From positions 124,001-188,000 of the forward strand of contig RECY01000024.1 in the NCBI GenBank assembly GCA_007693785.1: a stretch of DNA of 64,000 nucleotides, read 5' to 3'. Position 1 is the first letter of the stretch; every line of letters starts with the position of its first letter. Made by a program: the position numbers and the translations under genes. The stretch comes from Phycisphaerales bacterium. Its GTDB lineage: Bacteria; Planctomycetota; Phycisphaerae; Phycisphaerales; UBA1924. This document shows, in pieces, positions 7,432-16,796 of the stretch. The notes below the pieces were generated by a model. It was not told where the DNA came from. It was given only the letters and a program-made list of their open reading frames with translations, and searched no databases.

Positions 7432-9423
7432 TTATTCCTCGGCGCGCTCGAGCCACTCGCCTTCGAGTTCTTCGAGCTCGGCCGCGAGCTTGCTCCGCGC
7501 TTCGGTCAGGCGTTGGCTGAGGGCGGTGTCGCCCCAGGTCGCGGGGGCAGCGAGGCGTTCGTCGAGTTCGGCGACGTCGGACTGAAGTTCGTGCAGGCGG
7601 ACCTCGATCTGATCGAGCTTCATCCAGCTGAAGCGGCTTTTTCGCTTCGGGGCCGGGGGTTTGGCGTCTGCCGACGGTGCGCGTGGCACCTGCGGCGGCG
7701 GGGTGCTCGAGGCCTTGCTCGCTCTTGTCGGTGCGCTCGTCGTGCTCGGGGCAGCTTCGCGCGCGAGCTCCTTCGCCCGCCATTCGGAGTAATTCCCGAG
7801 GAAGACCCGCACCCCGCCCTGCCCGTCGAAGACGAGCATGTGGTCGCACGTCGCGTCGATGAGTGCGCGGTCGTGGCTGATCAGGATCAGCGTGCCGTCG
7901 AACACGCCACCGCCCTCGTGCGGCGCGAGCGCCTGCTCCAGGCGCTCGGCCGCCGGGATGTCCAAGTGGTTCGTCGGCTCGTCGAGCACCAGCAGGTTCT
8001 TGCTGGAAGCGAGCAGCGCCGCCATCGCGACCCGCGCCCGCTCGCCGCCGGAGAGCACGCCCATCGGGCGTTCCTGCTCGCTCCCGCTGAAGAGAAACGC
8101 CCCGGCCAAGTCCCGCGCCTGCTGCTCGCTAAGGCGGGCCGCCGGGTTTTCCTTCAGGATCGTGTTCTGGATGTGCCGGTAGAGCGGCGTCTCCGGGTCC
8201 AAATCATCCCGCGTCTGCTTGAAGTGCCCGGGCTGCACGTTGCTCCCGATGCGGACCACGCCCTCATCCACCGGAATCTCGCCCAGCAGCGCGCGCACCA
8301 GCGTGGTCTTGCCGGCCCCGTTGGGCCCGAGGATCGCCCAGCGTTCCCCGCGTCCGATCTTGACATCCAGCTTCTCGAACAGCGTCAGCGTCGAGCCGTC
8401 CTCGCGCGGGTAGCGCTTGGTGATCTCCCGTGCGCTCACCACAACGTCGCCAGTCCGCTCGGCCTTGGGCAGCGAGATCGACAGCTCTTTCAGCTCCATC
8501 GGACGCTCGAGACGTTCGGTCGCCTTCTCCCGCTCCAGGCGCGTCTCCCGCCCGCGCGCCTGCTTGGACCGCTGCCCCGCCTTGAACTTGCGGATGAACG
8601 CTTCTTCCTTCTTGAACTTGTCCTGCTGCTTCTCGTACGCGCGGAGCTGCGTCACCCGTCGATCGGCCCGCAACTCGCGGAACTTCGCGTAGTTCCCCGG
8701 GTAATCGACCAGGCGCGCAAACTCCGTCTCGATGATCCGGTTCACCACCGCGTCGAGCAGGTACCGGTCGTGGCTGATCATCACCACCGCGCCCTTGTAC
8801 TCGTCGCGCAGGAACCGCTCCAGCCAGAGGCGCCCGTCGATGTCCAGGTGGTTCGTCGGCTCGTCGAGCAGCAGCACCTCGGGCTCATCGAGCAGCAGAC
8901 GCGCCAGCGCCACCCGCGCCCGCTGCCCGCCGCTGAGGCCGCGGACTTTCACCCCGAACTGCGCGCTTGTGAAGCCCAGCCCTTGCAGGACCTGCTCCAC
9001 CCGGTGCTCCACGGCGTACCCCCCCGCCGCCTCCACACGCTTTTCCAGGTCCGCCTGCTGGCGCAGCAGACGCTCCAGCGTGGCCCCATCGGCCCGGCCC
9101 ATCTGCTCGAACACGCCCTCCAGCTCCCGGTGCAGGTCGTGCAGCTCGGCAAACCCCGCCTCGGCCGCCCCCTTGAGCGTGTCGTCCGGGTCGAGCACCG
9201 GGTCCTGATGCAGATACCCGACCTTGCACCCCTTGCGGAGCACGACCTCCCCCGAGTCGGGCGTCATATCCCCCGCCAGCATCTTCAGCAGCGTGCTCTT
9301 GCCGGCCCCGTTCCGCCCCACGACCCCGATCCGCTCGTCGGGCTCGATCGACAGGCTAATACCGTCGAGAACGATGTTCTCGCCGTAGGCGTGCTTCAGG
9401 TTGGTCGCGGCAAGAATGGGCAT
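7432..9423 (-). CDS. ABC-F family ATP-binding protein (Uup/YheS-like)
   Basis: A soluble tandem ATPase of the ABC-F group, whose members act on ribosomes rather than in transport. The 663 residues hold two nucleotide-binding domains: the first with Walker A G-R-N-G-A-G-K-S-T near residue 36, signature L-S-G-G-Q-R-A-R and L-L-L-D-E-P-T-N-H-L-D; the second with G-P-N-G-A-G-K-T-T and L-S-G-G-E-R-A-R. A charged linker joins them. A proline-rich spacer then leads to a C-terminal coiled coil of about 70 residues, as in Uup. The start is M-P-I-L at 9423, where the family begins, although the frame stays open to 10017. Its exact substrate (translation factor or resistance type) cannot be told. Confidence 0.92.
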   Translation of the reverse strand: MPILAATNLKHAYGENIVLDGISLSIEPDERIGVVGRNGAGKSTLLKMLAGDMTPDSGEVVLRKGCKVGYLHQDPVLDPDDTLKGAAEAGFAELHDLHRELEGVFEQMGRADGATLERLLRQQADLEKRVEAAGGYAVEHRVEQVLQGLGFTSAQFGVKVRGLSGGQRARVALARLLLDEPEVLLLDEPTNHLDIDGRLWLERFLRDEYKGAVVMISHDRYLLDAVVNRIIETEFARLVDYPGNYAKFRELRADRRVTQLRAYEKQQDKFKKEEAFIRKFKAGQRSKQARGRETRLEREKATERLERPMELKELSISLPKAERTGDVVVSAREITKRYPREDGSTLTLFEKLDVKIGRGERWAILGPNGAGKTTLVRALLGEIPVDEGVVRIGSNVQPGHFKQTRDDLDPETPLYRHIQNTILKENPAARLSEQQARDLAGAFLFSGSEQERPMGVLSGGERARVAMAALLASSKNLLVLDEPTNHLDIPAAERLEQALAPHEGGGVFDGTLILISHDRALIDATCDHMLVFDGQGGVRVFLGNYSEWRAKELAREAAPSTTSAPTRASKASSTPPPQVPRAPSADAKPPAPKRKSRFSWMKLDQIEVRLHELQSDVAELDERLAAPATWGDTALSQRLTEARSKLAAELEELEGEWLERAEE

Positions 9424-9531
9424 GGCGGGCGGAAGTGTAGAAGCTCCGGATCCGGACACCGCCCGGAAGCTTGTATCCCCGAAAAAGGTGCGTCCACGAG
9501 CCGGCATCCCGGGTTTGACCTTGGGCGGCTG

Positions 9532-9537
9532 TATACT
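9532..9537 (+). promoter_or_regulatory. Possible -10 hexamer TATACT before panB
   Basis: TATACT is 6 nt from the GTG start of panB. TTGACC at 9515-9520 is too close (11-nt spacer) to be a normal -35 element. Confidence 0.45.
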
Positions 9538-9543
9538 TTCGAT

Positions 9544-10479
9544 GTGCCTGACTCCGCCGACGCGCCGAAACCCGAGCCCAAGCCCGGCCCCGTGACCCTG
9601 CGGACGCTGCACCGCATGGCCCGCGCCGGGCAGCCCTTCGCCTGCCTGACCTGCTACGACGCGACGACCGCGCGTTGGCTGGAGCGTGCGGGCGTGCCGG
9701 TCCTGCTCGTGGGGGATACGGCCGCCGAGATGGTCCTGGGCTTCAACCGCACCATCGACATCCCGCTCGACGTGCTGCTCGCGCTGACCGCCGGCGTGAA
9801 GCGGGGGGCGCACAGCACGCTGGTGATGGGGGACATGCCGTTCCTGAGCTACCAAGCCCACGAGGCATCGGCGATCCGCAACGCGGGGCGGTTTCTGACC
9901 GAAGGGCTCGCGGACGTGGTGAAGATCGAAGCCGACGCGAGCTTTGCGCCGCTGGTCGAGAAAATGGCTCGCGCGGGGATCCCGGTCTGCGGGCACGTGG
10001 GGAGCAAGCCGCAGCACGTGGCCCGGACGGGCGGGTACGCCTCGGCGGGGCGCTCAGCGGGCGACGCGATGCGTGTGCTCGCGGACGCGAAGGCTCTCGA
10101 AGAGGCCGGGTGCGTGCTGCTGCTGGTGGAAGCGGTGCCCGACGAGGTCGGCGAAGCGCTGGTCGAGGCGAGCGGCGTCCCGGTGATCGGCATCGGGGCC
10201 GGGCCTGCGCCGCACGGGCAGGTGCTTGTGTTGCAGGATCTTCTGGGCCTGACCGATCATCCCCCGCGGTTTGCCGAGCCCGTGGCCCAACTGGGCCAGG
10301 CGATCCAGGCGGCCGGGGCAGCGTGGGTCCGCAAGGTCGCCCAGCGGGGCGTGGGGGGGCAGCGGTACGAGATGCCCCCGGGCGAGGCGGAACGCTTCCG
10401 ATCGCAGCGAGCCGCGGAGCCGGCGACCGACCGCCCGCAAGCCCCCAACACTGCCGAATCCGAACAAAATCCTGCATGA
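9544..10479 (+). CDS. panB: 3-methyl-2-oxobutanoate hydroxymethyltransferase
   Basis: First committed step of pantothenate synthesis: adds a hydroxymethyl group from methylene-THF to 2-oxoisovalerate. Family blocks are clear: C-Y-D-A-T-T-A-R, V-L-L-V-G-D-T-A-A-E (metal-binding Asp), M-G-D-M-P-F-L-S-Y, K-I-E-A-D-A, V-C-G-H-V-G-S-K-P-Q, and L-L-V-E-A-V-P with the catalytic Glu, then V-I-G-I-G-A-G. The 311-residue chain is longer than the usual about 265-280 owing to a short N-terminal Pro/Lys segment and a polar C-terminal tail. The frame is open far upstream, but the coding start is the GTG at 9544, divergent from the ABC-F gene. Confidence 0.93.
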   Translation: MPDSADAPKPEPKPGPVTLRTLHRMARAGQPFACLTCYDATTARWLERAGVPVLLVGDTAAEMVLGFNRTIDIPLDVLLALTAGVKRGAHSTLVMGDMPFLSYQAHEASAIRNAGRFLTEGLADVVKIEADASFAPLVEKMARAGIPVCGHVGSKPQHVARTGGYASAGRSAGDAMRVLADAKALEEAGCVLLLVEAVPDEVGEALVEASGVPVIGIGAGPAPHGQVLVLQDLLGLTDHPPRFAEPVAQLGQAIQAAGAAWVRKVAQRGVGGQRYEMPPGEAERFRSQRAAEPATDRPQAPNTAESEQNPA

Positions 10480-10550
10480 TCGAACGCATCCTCGCCTGAT
10501 TCCGAGGCGAACCGGAATGGGCATTGACCGGTAAGACCAGCGTTCCGGAA

Positions 10551-10563
10551 TGACCTGGTCATC
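10551..10563. promoter_or_regulatory. Short palindrome upstream of the DegP-like gene
   Basis: ATGACC-T-GGTCAT is a perfect 6+1+6 inverted repeat in the 231-bp gap between panB and the protease gene. It could be an operator. Apart from it, no promoter is obvious in 10480-10710. Confidence 0.25.
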
Positions 10564-10710
10564 CCATAGTTGATGGGGTGCTGGTCGCCCTTGTGCGGGC
10601 GTCGGGTCGGCCCGATGATGGGGTGGCATCTCGGGCGCTCGCGTCATGGGGTGAAGCGTTTGTGGCTCGGGCGTTCCCGCTCGGGCCGGAGCGTGCGGGA
10701 AGGAGTCAGC

Positions 10711-12120
10711 ATGCGTCCATTCGTTCGATTCGCGCCGGCAGGGTTGGTCTTGTTGGTGGCATTGACGGTCCTCACGGGCACGCCGATGCTGGTTCGCTCG
10801 GTGGGGTACGCCTCGACGACCGCCCGGATCACCCTCGCCCAGCAGACGATCGCGAGCGACGACATTCTGGAACGGATCGATCGAGCGCAGGTCGCGATCG
10901 CGGAAGCCGTCACCCCGGGCGTGGTGCACATCGACGTGCGTTCATCGCGGAGCCAATGGAACATCGGCGGGTCGAGCGGGACCGGGTGGGTCTACGACGC
11001 CCTCGGGCACATCGTCACCAACGCGCACGTGGTCCGGGGCGAGGGGACGATCTCGATCGAGTTCGCGAGCGGCGTGAGCGCGTCGGCGCAGCTCGTCGCG
11101 GCCGACCCGTACACCGACATCGCCGTGCTCCGGGTCTCGGGCATGAACAGCGGGCTCTTCCCGCTGGATCGCGCGACCGGAGAGCCGGCCCGCCAGGGGC
11201 AGCAGGTCTTCGCTTTCGGCTCGCCGTTCGGCTTCAAGCACTCGATGAGCCAGGGCATCGTCAGCGGGCTCGGGCGCGACCCGCGCGGGGCCGTCACCGA
11301 CGGCGGGTTCACCAACTTCATCCAGACCGACGCCGCGGTCAACCCGGGGAACTCGGGCGGCCCGCTGGTGGACAGCCGCGGTCGCGTCATCGGCATGAAC
11401 ATCGCGATCGCGACCGGTCGCGACACCGACGGCACCATGGAAGGCCAATCCGCGGGCATCAGCTTCGCCATCCCCCTCAACGTCATTGAGAACGTCGTCG
11501 GGCAGCTCATCGAGAGCGGCCAAGTGCGGCGCGGGTTCCTCGGGATCCACCTCGGCAACACCGTGGTGGTGCAGGCCGAGGGCCCGAACACGCTCGCGGG
11601 CGTGCAGGTCGCGGGCGTGCAGGAAAACTCCGCCGCCGAGCGTGCGGGCCTTCGCCGGGGGGACATCATCACCGCCTTCGGCGGGCAGCCGACGCCGACA
11701 TTGCCGATCCTCCGCTCGCTGATCACCAGCTACGGGCCGGGGAGCAACGTCGAGGCCGAGTTCTACCGCGACAACCAACCCCAGACCGCGACGATCACGC
11801 TCGGCGAGTTCGCCGCCCTGACGCTCGCCTTCGAGCCCGTGATGCGCAGCCTCAGAAACCTCGGCATCGGCTTCGGGATGCGCCCCAACCAGGGGCAGGC
11901 GCCGCTGATCAACAGCGTGGAGCGATGGGCATCCGATTCCGGCATCGAGCCGGGCGACCGCATCATCCGAGTGAACGGGCAGAACGTCCGCAATCTCGGC
12001 GACCTGGCGTTGCACCTGGACCGCTCGGGGCTGCTGATGGGCTCGTCGATCGAGCTCACGGTCGAGAAAGCCGACGGCGGCACCAAGTCCGTCACCGTGC
12101 CGAGCGGACGCCGACGCTGA
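10711..12120 (+). CDS. DegP/HtrA-like serine protease with two PDZ domains
   Basis: Envelope quality-control protease of family S1C. Residues 8-30 form a hydrophobic signal peptide or anchor. The trypsin-like domain carries the complete triad: His106 in T-N-A-H-V-V, Asp136 in Y-T-D-I-A-V-L and Ser215 in G-N-S-G-G-P-L. A first PDZ domain covers about residues 270-370 (R-R-G-F-L-G-I onward) and a second about 385-465. AGGAG at 10701-10705, five bases before the ATG at 10711, decides this start over the upstream ATG at 10570. It is expected to act in the periplasm as protease or chaperone. Confidence 0.92.
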   Translation: MRPFVRFAPAGLVLLVALTVLTGTPMLVRSVGYASTTARITLAQQTIASDDILERIDRAQVAIAEAVTPGVVHIDVRSSRSQWNIGGSSGTGWVYDALGHIVTNAHVVRGEGTISIEFASGVSASAQLVAADPYTDIAVLRVSGMNSGLFPLDRATGEPARQGQQVFAFGSPFGFKHSMSQGIVSGLGRDPRGAVTDGGFTNFIQTDAAVNPGNSGGPLVDSRGRVIGMNIAIATGRDTDGTMEGQSAGISFAIPLNVIENVVGQLIESGQVRRGFLGIHLGNTVVVQAEGPNTLAGVQVAGVQENSAAERAGLRRGDIITAFGGQPTPTLPILRSLITSYGPGSNVEAEFYRDNQPQTATITLGEFAALTLAFEPVMRSLRNLGIGFGMRPNQGQAPLINSVERWASDSGIEPGDRIIRVNGQNVRNLGDLALHLDRSGLLMGSSIELTVEKADGGTKSVTVPSGRRR

Positions 12121-12141
12121 TCGCGGGCCCACTCCGCCGGC

Positions 12142-13026
12142 TCACTCGTCGATCCGGATCCGCACGCGGACCCTTGCGCCGAAGTCGGGCACCGCATCCA
12201 CGTTCGCGATCCACTCCGGCTCATCGACGCCGCTGTCGGGGCTGAGCACCGGCTCGAAACCCACGACCGCCGAGCCGAACGTGTGGAGGGCGATGACGAC
12301 GCCCTCGACGTCCGCCTCGTAGACCATGCGCCCGGCGCGATCCCGCTCGACCGAGCCGGCGAACCGCCACGCGACGCGTTCGTCGCGATCTTCGTAGTAG
12401 GCGCGCAGCGGGGTGCCGTCCTCGATGTTCACCACCCAGTCGAGCGGGTCGATCTCCTTGGTCTCGCCGCTCGGATCGCTCACGAGCACGCGGACATGCA
12501 CGCGCGGGCCGGTCGGCCCCTCCCGCACGAACTCGCCCTCCGGCGTGAACCCGATCCGCCCGGGCCGTCCCGCCTCGAGCCCGATCGCGAGCAGGGCGCC
12601 GTGGATTGCCGAGGGGCGTACGCCGGTCGCGACCAGGGACTCGTGCTCCTTGCTGTCGGTTTTGCAAACGATCGCTTCGAGAAACGTGATCGGCTGCTCG
12701 GGCTCCTTGAACTGCCACGGCACAAACCCGTCGAACTCGACGATCCGTCGCTCGCGGTCGATCCGCAGCCCTGGTGAGAGTTCGACCCACGCCGGAACGC
12801 TCGGTGGCTCGGCCGCGGATGGCGTCGCGGGCTCGCGGGTCGCCCGGGGCGGCTCGGGCGTCGGGCGGGGCTGAGAGGGGGGAGGCGGCGACAGGACCGG
12901 CTGCCCCCCCTCCGGTTGCTCGGGGGCCCCGGTCGTCGAGGCGCAGGCGCCGAGCCCGCCCGCGAGCAGCAGGGCCGAGAGGAGGACGAACGGGCGGGCG
13001 GCGAGGCGTCGGGTGTGCAGGGTCAT
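12142..13026 (-). CDS. Lipoprotein with YdjY-type domain
   Basis: A 294-residue predicted lipoprotein. The signal peptide ends in L-G-A-C, placing the lipidated Cys at residue 28. A proline-rich linker spans about residues 38-80. The rest has the pattern of YdjY-domain proteins, which are numerous in planctomycetes: G-L-R-I-D-R-E-R-R-I-V-E-F-D-G near the start, then a K-E-H-E-S-L-V-A-T block and G-A-L-L-A-I-G-L-E-A-G. The function of this domain is unknown. GGGGAG nine bases upstream supports the ATG at 13026. The gene is divergent from the ArsR-type gene. Confidence 0.75.
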   Translation of the reverse strand: MTLHTRRLAARPFVLLSALLLAGGLGACASTTGAPEQPEGGQPVLSPPPPSQPRPTPEPPRATREPATPSAAEPPSVPAWVELSPGLRIDRERRIVEFDGFVPWQFKEPEQPITFLEAIVCKTDSKEHESLVATGVRPSAIHGALLAIGLEAGRPGRIGFTPEGEFVREGPTGPRVHVRVLVSDPSGETKEIDPLDWVVNIEDGTPLRAYYEDRDERVAWRFAGSVERDRAGRMVYEADVEGVVIALHTFGSAVVGFEPVLSPDSGVDEPEWIANVDAVPDFGARVRVRIRIDE

Positions 13027-13094
13027 GATGGCAGTCTCCCCGCTGACCGGACCCGCGGCAAGGGGATCACGCCGAGGGCGTTGAGGCCCGGACC

Positions 13095-13129
13095 TTGACA
13101 CCTCAAAAATGTGACTATATAGTCACATT
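13095..13129 (+). promoter_or_regulatory. Consensus sigma-70 promoter with embedded 22-bp palindromic operator
   Basis: TTGACA (13095-13100) and TATAGT (13118-13123) are separated by exactly 17 nt. A perfect 22-bp palindrome at 13108-13129, half-site AATGTGACTAT, covers the spacer end and the whole -10. Binding there would block RNA polymerase, so repression by the downstream ArsR-type protein is the natural reading (inference). Confidence 0.8.
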
Positions 13130-13171
13130 ATAAAGCTCACGCCAGGATGACGCGGGCGAGACGGGCGGCGC

Positions 13172-13969
13172 GTGGACGAGGCGATGGACGAGGTCTGGAA
13201 AGCGCTGAGCGACGCGACGCGTCGGGCGATCGTCGACCGTCTGCGTGACGGGCCCCGCACCACTGGTGAGCTCGCGAGCGGATTCCAGTCTCTCACGCGC
13301 TACGCGGTGATGAAGCACCTCGGCGTGCTTGAGTCGGCGGGGCTGGTCATCGCGGAGCGACGCGGGCGAGAGCGGTGGAACCACCTGAACGCCGTCCCGC
13401 TGCGCCGGGTCTACGAGCGGTGGGTCAGCAGGCACGAGGACCGATGGGCCGGCTCGTTGCTCCGGCTCAAGGACGCGATGGAAACTACAGGACAAGGAGA
13501 ACGGGCGATGGGTGTCAAGCTTCTGGATCAGCCGGCGCGGGTGGCGTGGGCGCAGTGCGAGGTCGTGATCAACGCGCCCCGCGAGGCGGTCTACCGCGCG
13601 TGGTTCGAGCGCACGCAGGACTGGTTCTTTGACAGCCCCGAAGGGGTCGCGACCAAGCCCTTCCTCTGCGAGGAGCGGATGGGCGGGCGGTTCTATCAGC
13701 AACTCCCGGACGGCGGCTTCAACGTGCTCGGCGAGATCACGATGCTCAAGCCCGGGCACAAGATCCGCCTCCGCGGGGATTGCACGATGCCAGAGGCCGT
13801 GCTGATGAACATGACCATCAGCTTCGAAGACGACGGGCAGGGCACGCGTGTCCGCGTGGACCACCGGATGGTGGGAGAATTCGGCGACGAACTGCCCGCG
13901 GGCTTTGAAGAGGGCTGGATGGACGGGCTGACCAAGCTCAAGGCGTTGCTCGAATCCGGCAACGCATAG
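13172..13969 (+). CDS. ArsR-type winged-helix regulator fused to an SRPBCC (AHSA1-like) domain
   Basis: A 265-residue fusion. Residues 5-90 form an ArsR-type winged helix (V-W-K-A-L-S-D-A-T-R-R-A-I-V, then A-V-M-K-H-L-G-V-L-E-S-A-G-L-V). No conserved metal-binding cysteine pair is visible. Residues 120-260 match SRPBCC/AHSA1 proteins (V-I-N-A-P-R-E-A-V-Y-R-A-W; G-G-R-F; F-E-E-G-W-M-D-G-L), a ligand-binding fold. In many bacteria these are two adjacent genes; here one chain could sense a hydrophobic ligand and release DNA directly (inference). The start is uncertain: GTG at 13172 or ATG at 13184. The palindromic promoter lies about 50 bp upstream. Confidence 0.85.
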   Translation: MDEAMDEVWKALSDATRRAIVDRLRDGPRTTGELASGFQSLTRYAVMKHLGVLESAGLVIAERRGRERWNHLNAVPLRRVYERWVSRHEDRWAGSLLRLKDAMETTGQGERAMGVKLLDQPARVAWAQCEVVINAPREAVYRAWFERTQDWFFDSPEGVATKPFLCEERMGGRFYQQLPDGGFNVLGEITMLKPGHKIRLRGDCTMPEAVLMNMTISFEDDGQGTRVRVDHRMVGEFGDELPAGFEEGWMDGLTKLKALLESGNA

Positions 13970-14021
13970 GCATGTCGTGAACACTTCGCGAGCCGCGGCT
14001 GTGAGGGCGCGGCCTTTGTGC

Positions 14022-16796
14022 TTACGCATCCCCCGCAAGCAGTTCGCGCGTCGGGCGTCGCCCGAGGGCGATGATCGCCGGGGCGGCGGCCCCAAGAGTC
14101 AGCACGATCACGATCCCCCACCCGGCGAGGATCGCCAGCGGCGGGGGGCGCAGCTCCAGCAGCAGCCCCAGCAGGGCGGCGTACATCCGCTGCCCCGCCC
14201 AGCTCCCCTGCACGCCCATGAGCGTCCCGAGCAGGCAGGCCGCAAGGGCGATCACGAGCGCCTCGCCCAGCACCAGGCGCGTGAGCAGCCCGCGCTGCGC
14301 GCCGACCGCGCGCAGCACGCCGAACTCGAAGCGGCGGACCTCGATCCCCGCGACGATCAGGTTCGCGACGCCGAAGCACGCGACGAGCATCGAGACCAGC
14401 GCGATCGCGCTGAAAACGAGCAGCGAACCGCCGACGAACAGGCGGATCTCAGCCTTGATCGCCCGCCCGCTCCCGACGTCGAGGATGCCGGCCGTGAACA
14501 GCGTCTCGCGGATTGTCTCGACCGCCTCGCGGTCGTCCACGCCCTCGGCCAGCGCGATCTGGATCAGCTGGATCTGGTCGCTCCCGAAGCGTTCTTTGAG
14601 GTCCGCCCGCGAGCCGAAGACGGCGTGCACTGCCTGCTCGGTGTACTCCTCGCCGATGTTGAAAAACTTGCTCACGATATCGAGCCCGGGGCTGGTCACG
14701 ACGCCGACGATCTCGAACTCGTGCGCTTCCCCGTTGCTCTCGCACCGGAACGTGTCGCCAAGCCCGAGGCCCTGGGCGACAAGGAACTCCCGCGCCACGA
14801 TCACCGCGCCGCCCTCGATGAGGCGCCGCTTGGCGTGCTGCGCGTCGCCCTGCACCCACTGGAGCGTGGTCATGCGGAAGAACGCCTCGGGCTCGAAGGC
14901 GATGAACGTCGTGCGGTAACGCTGGAGCGCGCGCACGCCGAAGGCGTCGGTCTCGACGAAGTGCAGCGTGATCGCGCACGTGTCGGTGACGAAGGGGAGC
15001 GCCTCGAGCGTGCGCTGGCTTTCTTCGGTGAGCGCGAGCCCGCTGACAAAGGCGTCGGGGAAGCTGATCTGGTCAATCCAGTCGCGCAGCACGGCCCCGC
15101 CCTGGGTCCAGATCGCAACCATCAGCCCGAGCCCCGCCATCATCGCCCCGGCCGTGAACCCGTGCCGGAACGGCGTCGCCTCGATCGTCCGGCGCAGGAT
15201 CCGCGGCGGGAGGCGCAGGCCGCGCGAGATCACGCCGCCGAACACGAGCGCGACCAGCAGCACCGTCGGCACGCCGAGGAGGAAGTAGCCGATGAACATC
15301 GCCGGGAGGCCGACGGTCGCGTATCCCCAGAACATCGTCTGCCCGTCGCTGGGGAGCCCGACGGTCGCGAGCATGATCGCGACGCCGAGCAGCCCGGCGA
15401 CGAGCGTCCACGTCACGGCCCCGCGCCGGGGGGCCCGACCGCGCAGGCTCAGGCCCTCCAGCGGCGAGAGCTTCGCCACCCGCCACGCCGGCCACGCCGC
15501 CCCGCCCAGGCCGCAGATCACCGAGCCAAGCGCCGCGAGCGCCAGGTGCCACCACGGGATCACGAGCCCCGCCGGCACCTGCTCGGCAAACACCACCGTC
15601 ATCAACCACGCGAACCCCACGCCCAAAGGCACGCCGACGAGCGCCCCCGCGCCGCCCACCAGCAGCCCGATCAGCAGCTGCGACTCGACGAGCTGTCGCT
15701 TCCGCGCCCCGACGCACCGGAGCACGCTGAGCTCGCGTTGGCGCTGCGTGACGTCGGTGGTCAGACCGGTCGTGATGATGAAGGCGGCCGCGAGGAACGC
15801 CATCACCGTCGCGAGCACGAAGCCGAGCTGCGAGCTCGCCAGATTCTGCTCCACGTTGCTCGTGACGCGCGAGGTCGTCCGCAGGATCAGCTCCGGCGGG
15901 AGCGCCCCGCCCCGGTCCTTCGCGAACGCCTCGGCGTCCACGCCCTCGCGCAGCACCAAGTCGATCGAGGTGTACCGCCCGGCCTCCCCGCTCGCTTCGC
16001 TCAGCGTCGCGAGCCTGACATACGCCTGCGGACGCCCGCCCAGCGGCGGCTGCTCGGCGATCCCCACGATCCGCAGCGTCATCGGGCGTCGGAACAGCCC
16101 GCGCACGAGCTGCACCTCGTCGTCGATGCGCACGCGTTGGTTTAGGTTCAGCCGCTCGGCCTCGCGCTCGCTCGTCACGCGCTCCGGCAGCGGTGGGGCG
16201 GCTTCCGCGTCGCGTCGCGTCATGCGCCCCGCGACGCCGAACCCGCGGTCGGCACGCCCCTCGGCCGCACGGCGCGCCCGATCGCGGTTCTGGTGGGCCC
16301 ACCCGAGCCGCTCCGCGAGCAACTGATCGATCACGACCTCGCCCGAATCGCGCGGCATCCGCCCCGCGACCAGGCGCAGCGGGCGGAGCTCATACGCCCG
16401 CGGATCGTCGGCCGCGTTGATCAGCACGCTGCTCGCGTACATCGCCGTCGTCGGCGCGAACGATCCGTCCCCCTGGCTTTCGAGCACCGCGACGCTCGCG
16501 CTCAGGCCCATCGCGGCCTGGCGACGCGCGACCGCCGCCCGCACCTCGGGCCACGACTCCGCCTCAACGAGCACCGAGGCGTCAAACGTCGCACCGGTCG
16601 AGACCGGGTCGATCGTCGCGTCGGCCGTGCCCACGGTCGCGTCGAGGCGGTCGCGCACGGCGTCGTTGACCGATCGCATCGCGGTCGCGACGGCCGCGAT
16701 CAGCGCAGCCGACAACGCGACCGCGCCGACGAGCAGCAGCGTCCGGCTACGACGCGCGGACAGTGTCTTGGTAGCGAGCCGCCACGCCGGCCGCAT
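14022..16796 (-). CDS. ABC transporter permease (MacB/FtsX type)
   Basis: A 924-residue inner-membrane protein with the layout of type VII ABC permeases: an N-terminal membrane helix (about residues 18-40), a large periplasmic domain, three helices, a further helix and second periplasmic domain, and three C-terminal helices. This is the duplicated FtsX arrangement. The motif V-L-R-C-V-G-A-R-K-R-Q-L follows the first periplasmic domain, and V-L-R-A-V-G-A-Q-R-G-L-L marks the repeat. It overlaps the upstream ATPase gene by 50 nt, so the two are translated together. Such pairs move lipids, lipoproteins or peptides across the envelope. No lolA or macA homologue is nearby. Confidence 0.9.
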   Translation of the reverse strand: MRPAWRLATKTLSARRSRTLLLVGAVALSAALIAAVATAMRSVNDAVRDRLDATVGTADATIDPVSTGATFDASVLVEAESWPEVRAAVARRQAAMGLSASVAVLESQGDGSFAPTTAMYASSVLINAADDPRAYELRPLRLVAGRMPRDSGEVVIDQLLAERLGWAHQNRDRARRAAEGRADRGFGVAGRMTRRDAEAAPPLPERVTSEREAERLNLNQRVRIDDEVQLVRGLFRRPMTLRIVGIAEQPPLGGRPQAYVRLATLSEASGEAGRYTSIDLVLREGVDAEAFAKDRGGALPPELILRTTSRVTSNVEQNLASSQLGFVLATVMAFLAAAFIITTGLTTDVTQRQRELSVLRCVGARKRQLVESQLLIGLLVGGAGALVGVPLGVGFAWLMTVVFAEQVPAGLVIPWWHLALAALGSVICGLGGAAWPAWRVAKLSPLEGLSLRGRAPRRGAVTWTLVAGLLGVAIMLATVGLPSDGQTMFWGYATVGLPAMFIGYFLLGVPTVLLVALVFGGVISRGLRLPPRILRRTIEATPFRHGFTAGAMMAGLGLMVAIWTQGGAVLRDWIDQISFPDAFVSGLALTEESQRTLEALPFVTDTCAITLHFVETDAFGVRALQRYRTTFIAFEPEAFFRMTTLQWVQGDAQHAKRRLIEGGAVIVAREFLVAQGLGLGDTFRCESNGEAHEFEIVGVVTSPGLDIVSKFFNIGEEYTEQAVHAVFGSRADLKERFGSDQIQLIQIALAEGVDDREAVETIRETLFTAGILDVGSGRAIKAEIRLFVGGSLLVFSAIALVSMLVACFGVANLIVAGIEVRRFEFGVLRAVGAQRGLLTRLVLGEALVIALAACLLGTLMGVQGSWAGQRMYAALLGLLLELRPPPLAILAGWGIVIVLTLGAAAPAIIALGRRPTRELLAGDA

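Noticed and set aside
9515-9537. Standard sigma-70 promoter TTGACC/TATACT before panB
   Set aside because: The spacer is 11 nt, far too short for a normal -35/-10 pair; only the -10-like hexamer is retained.
7513-9543. Long 5' extension of panB
   Set aside because: The frame is open, but this part is antisense to the ABC-F gene; PanB similarity begins at the GTG at 9544.
13977-16145. 722-residue plus-strand open frame
   Set aside because: Antisense to the MacB/FtsX permease gene; composition is H/R/P/E-rich as expected for a shadow frame in GC-rich DNA, with no motifs.
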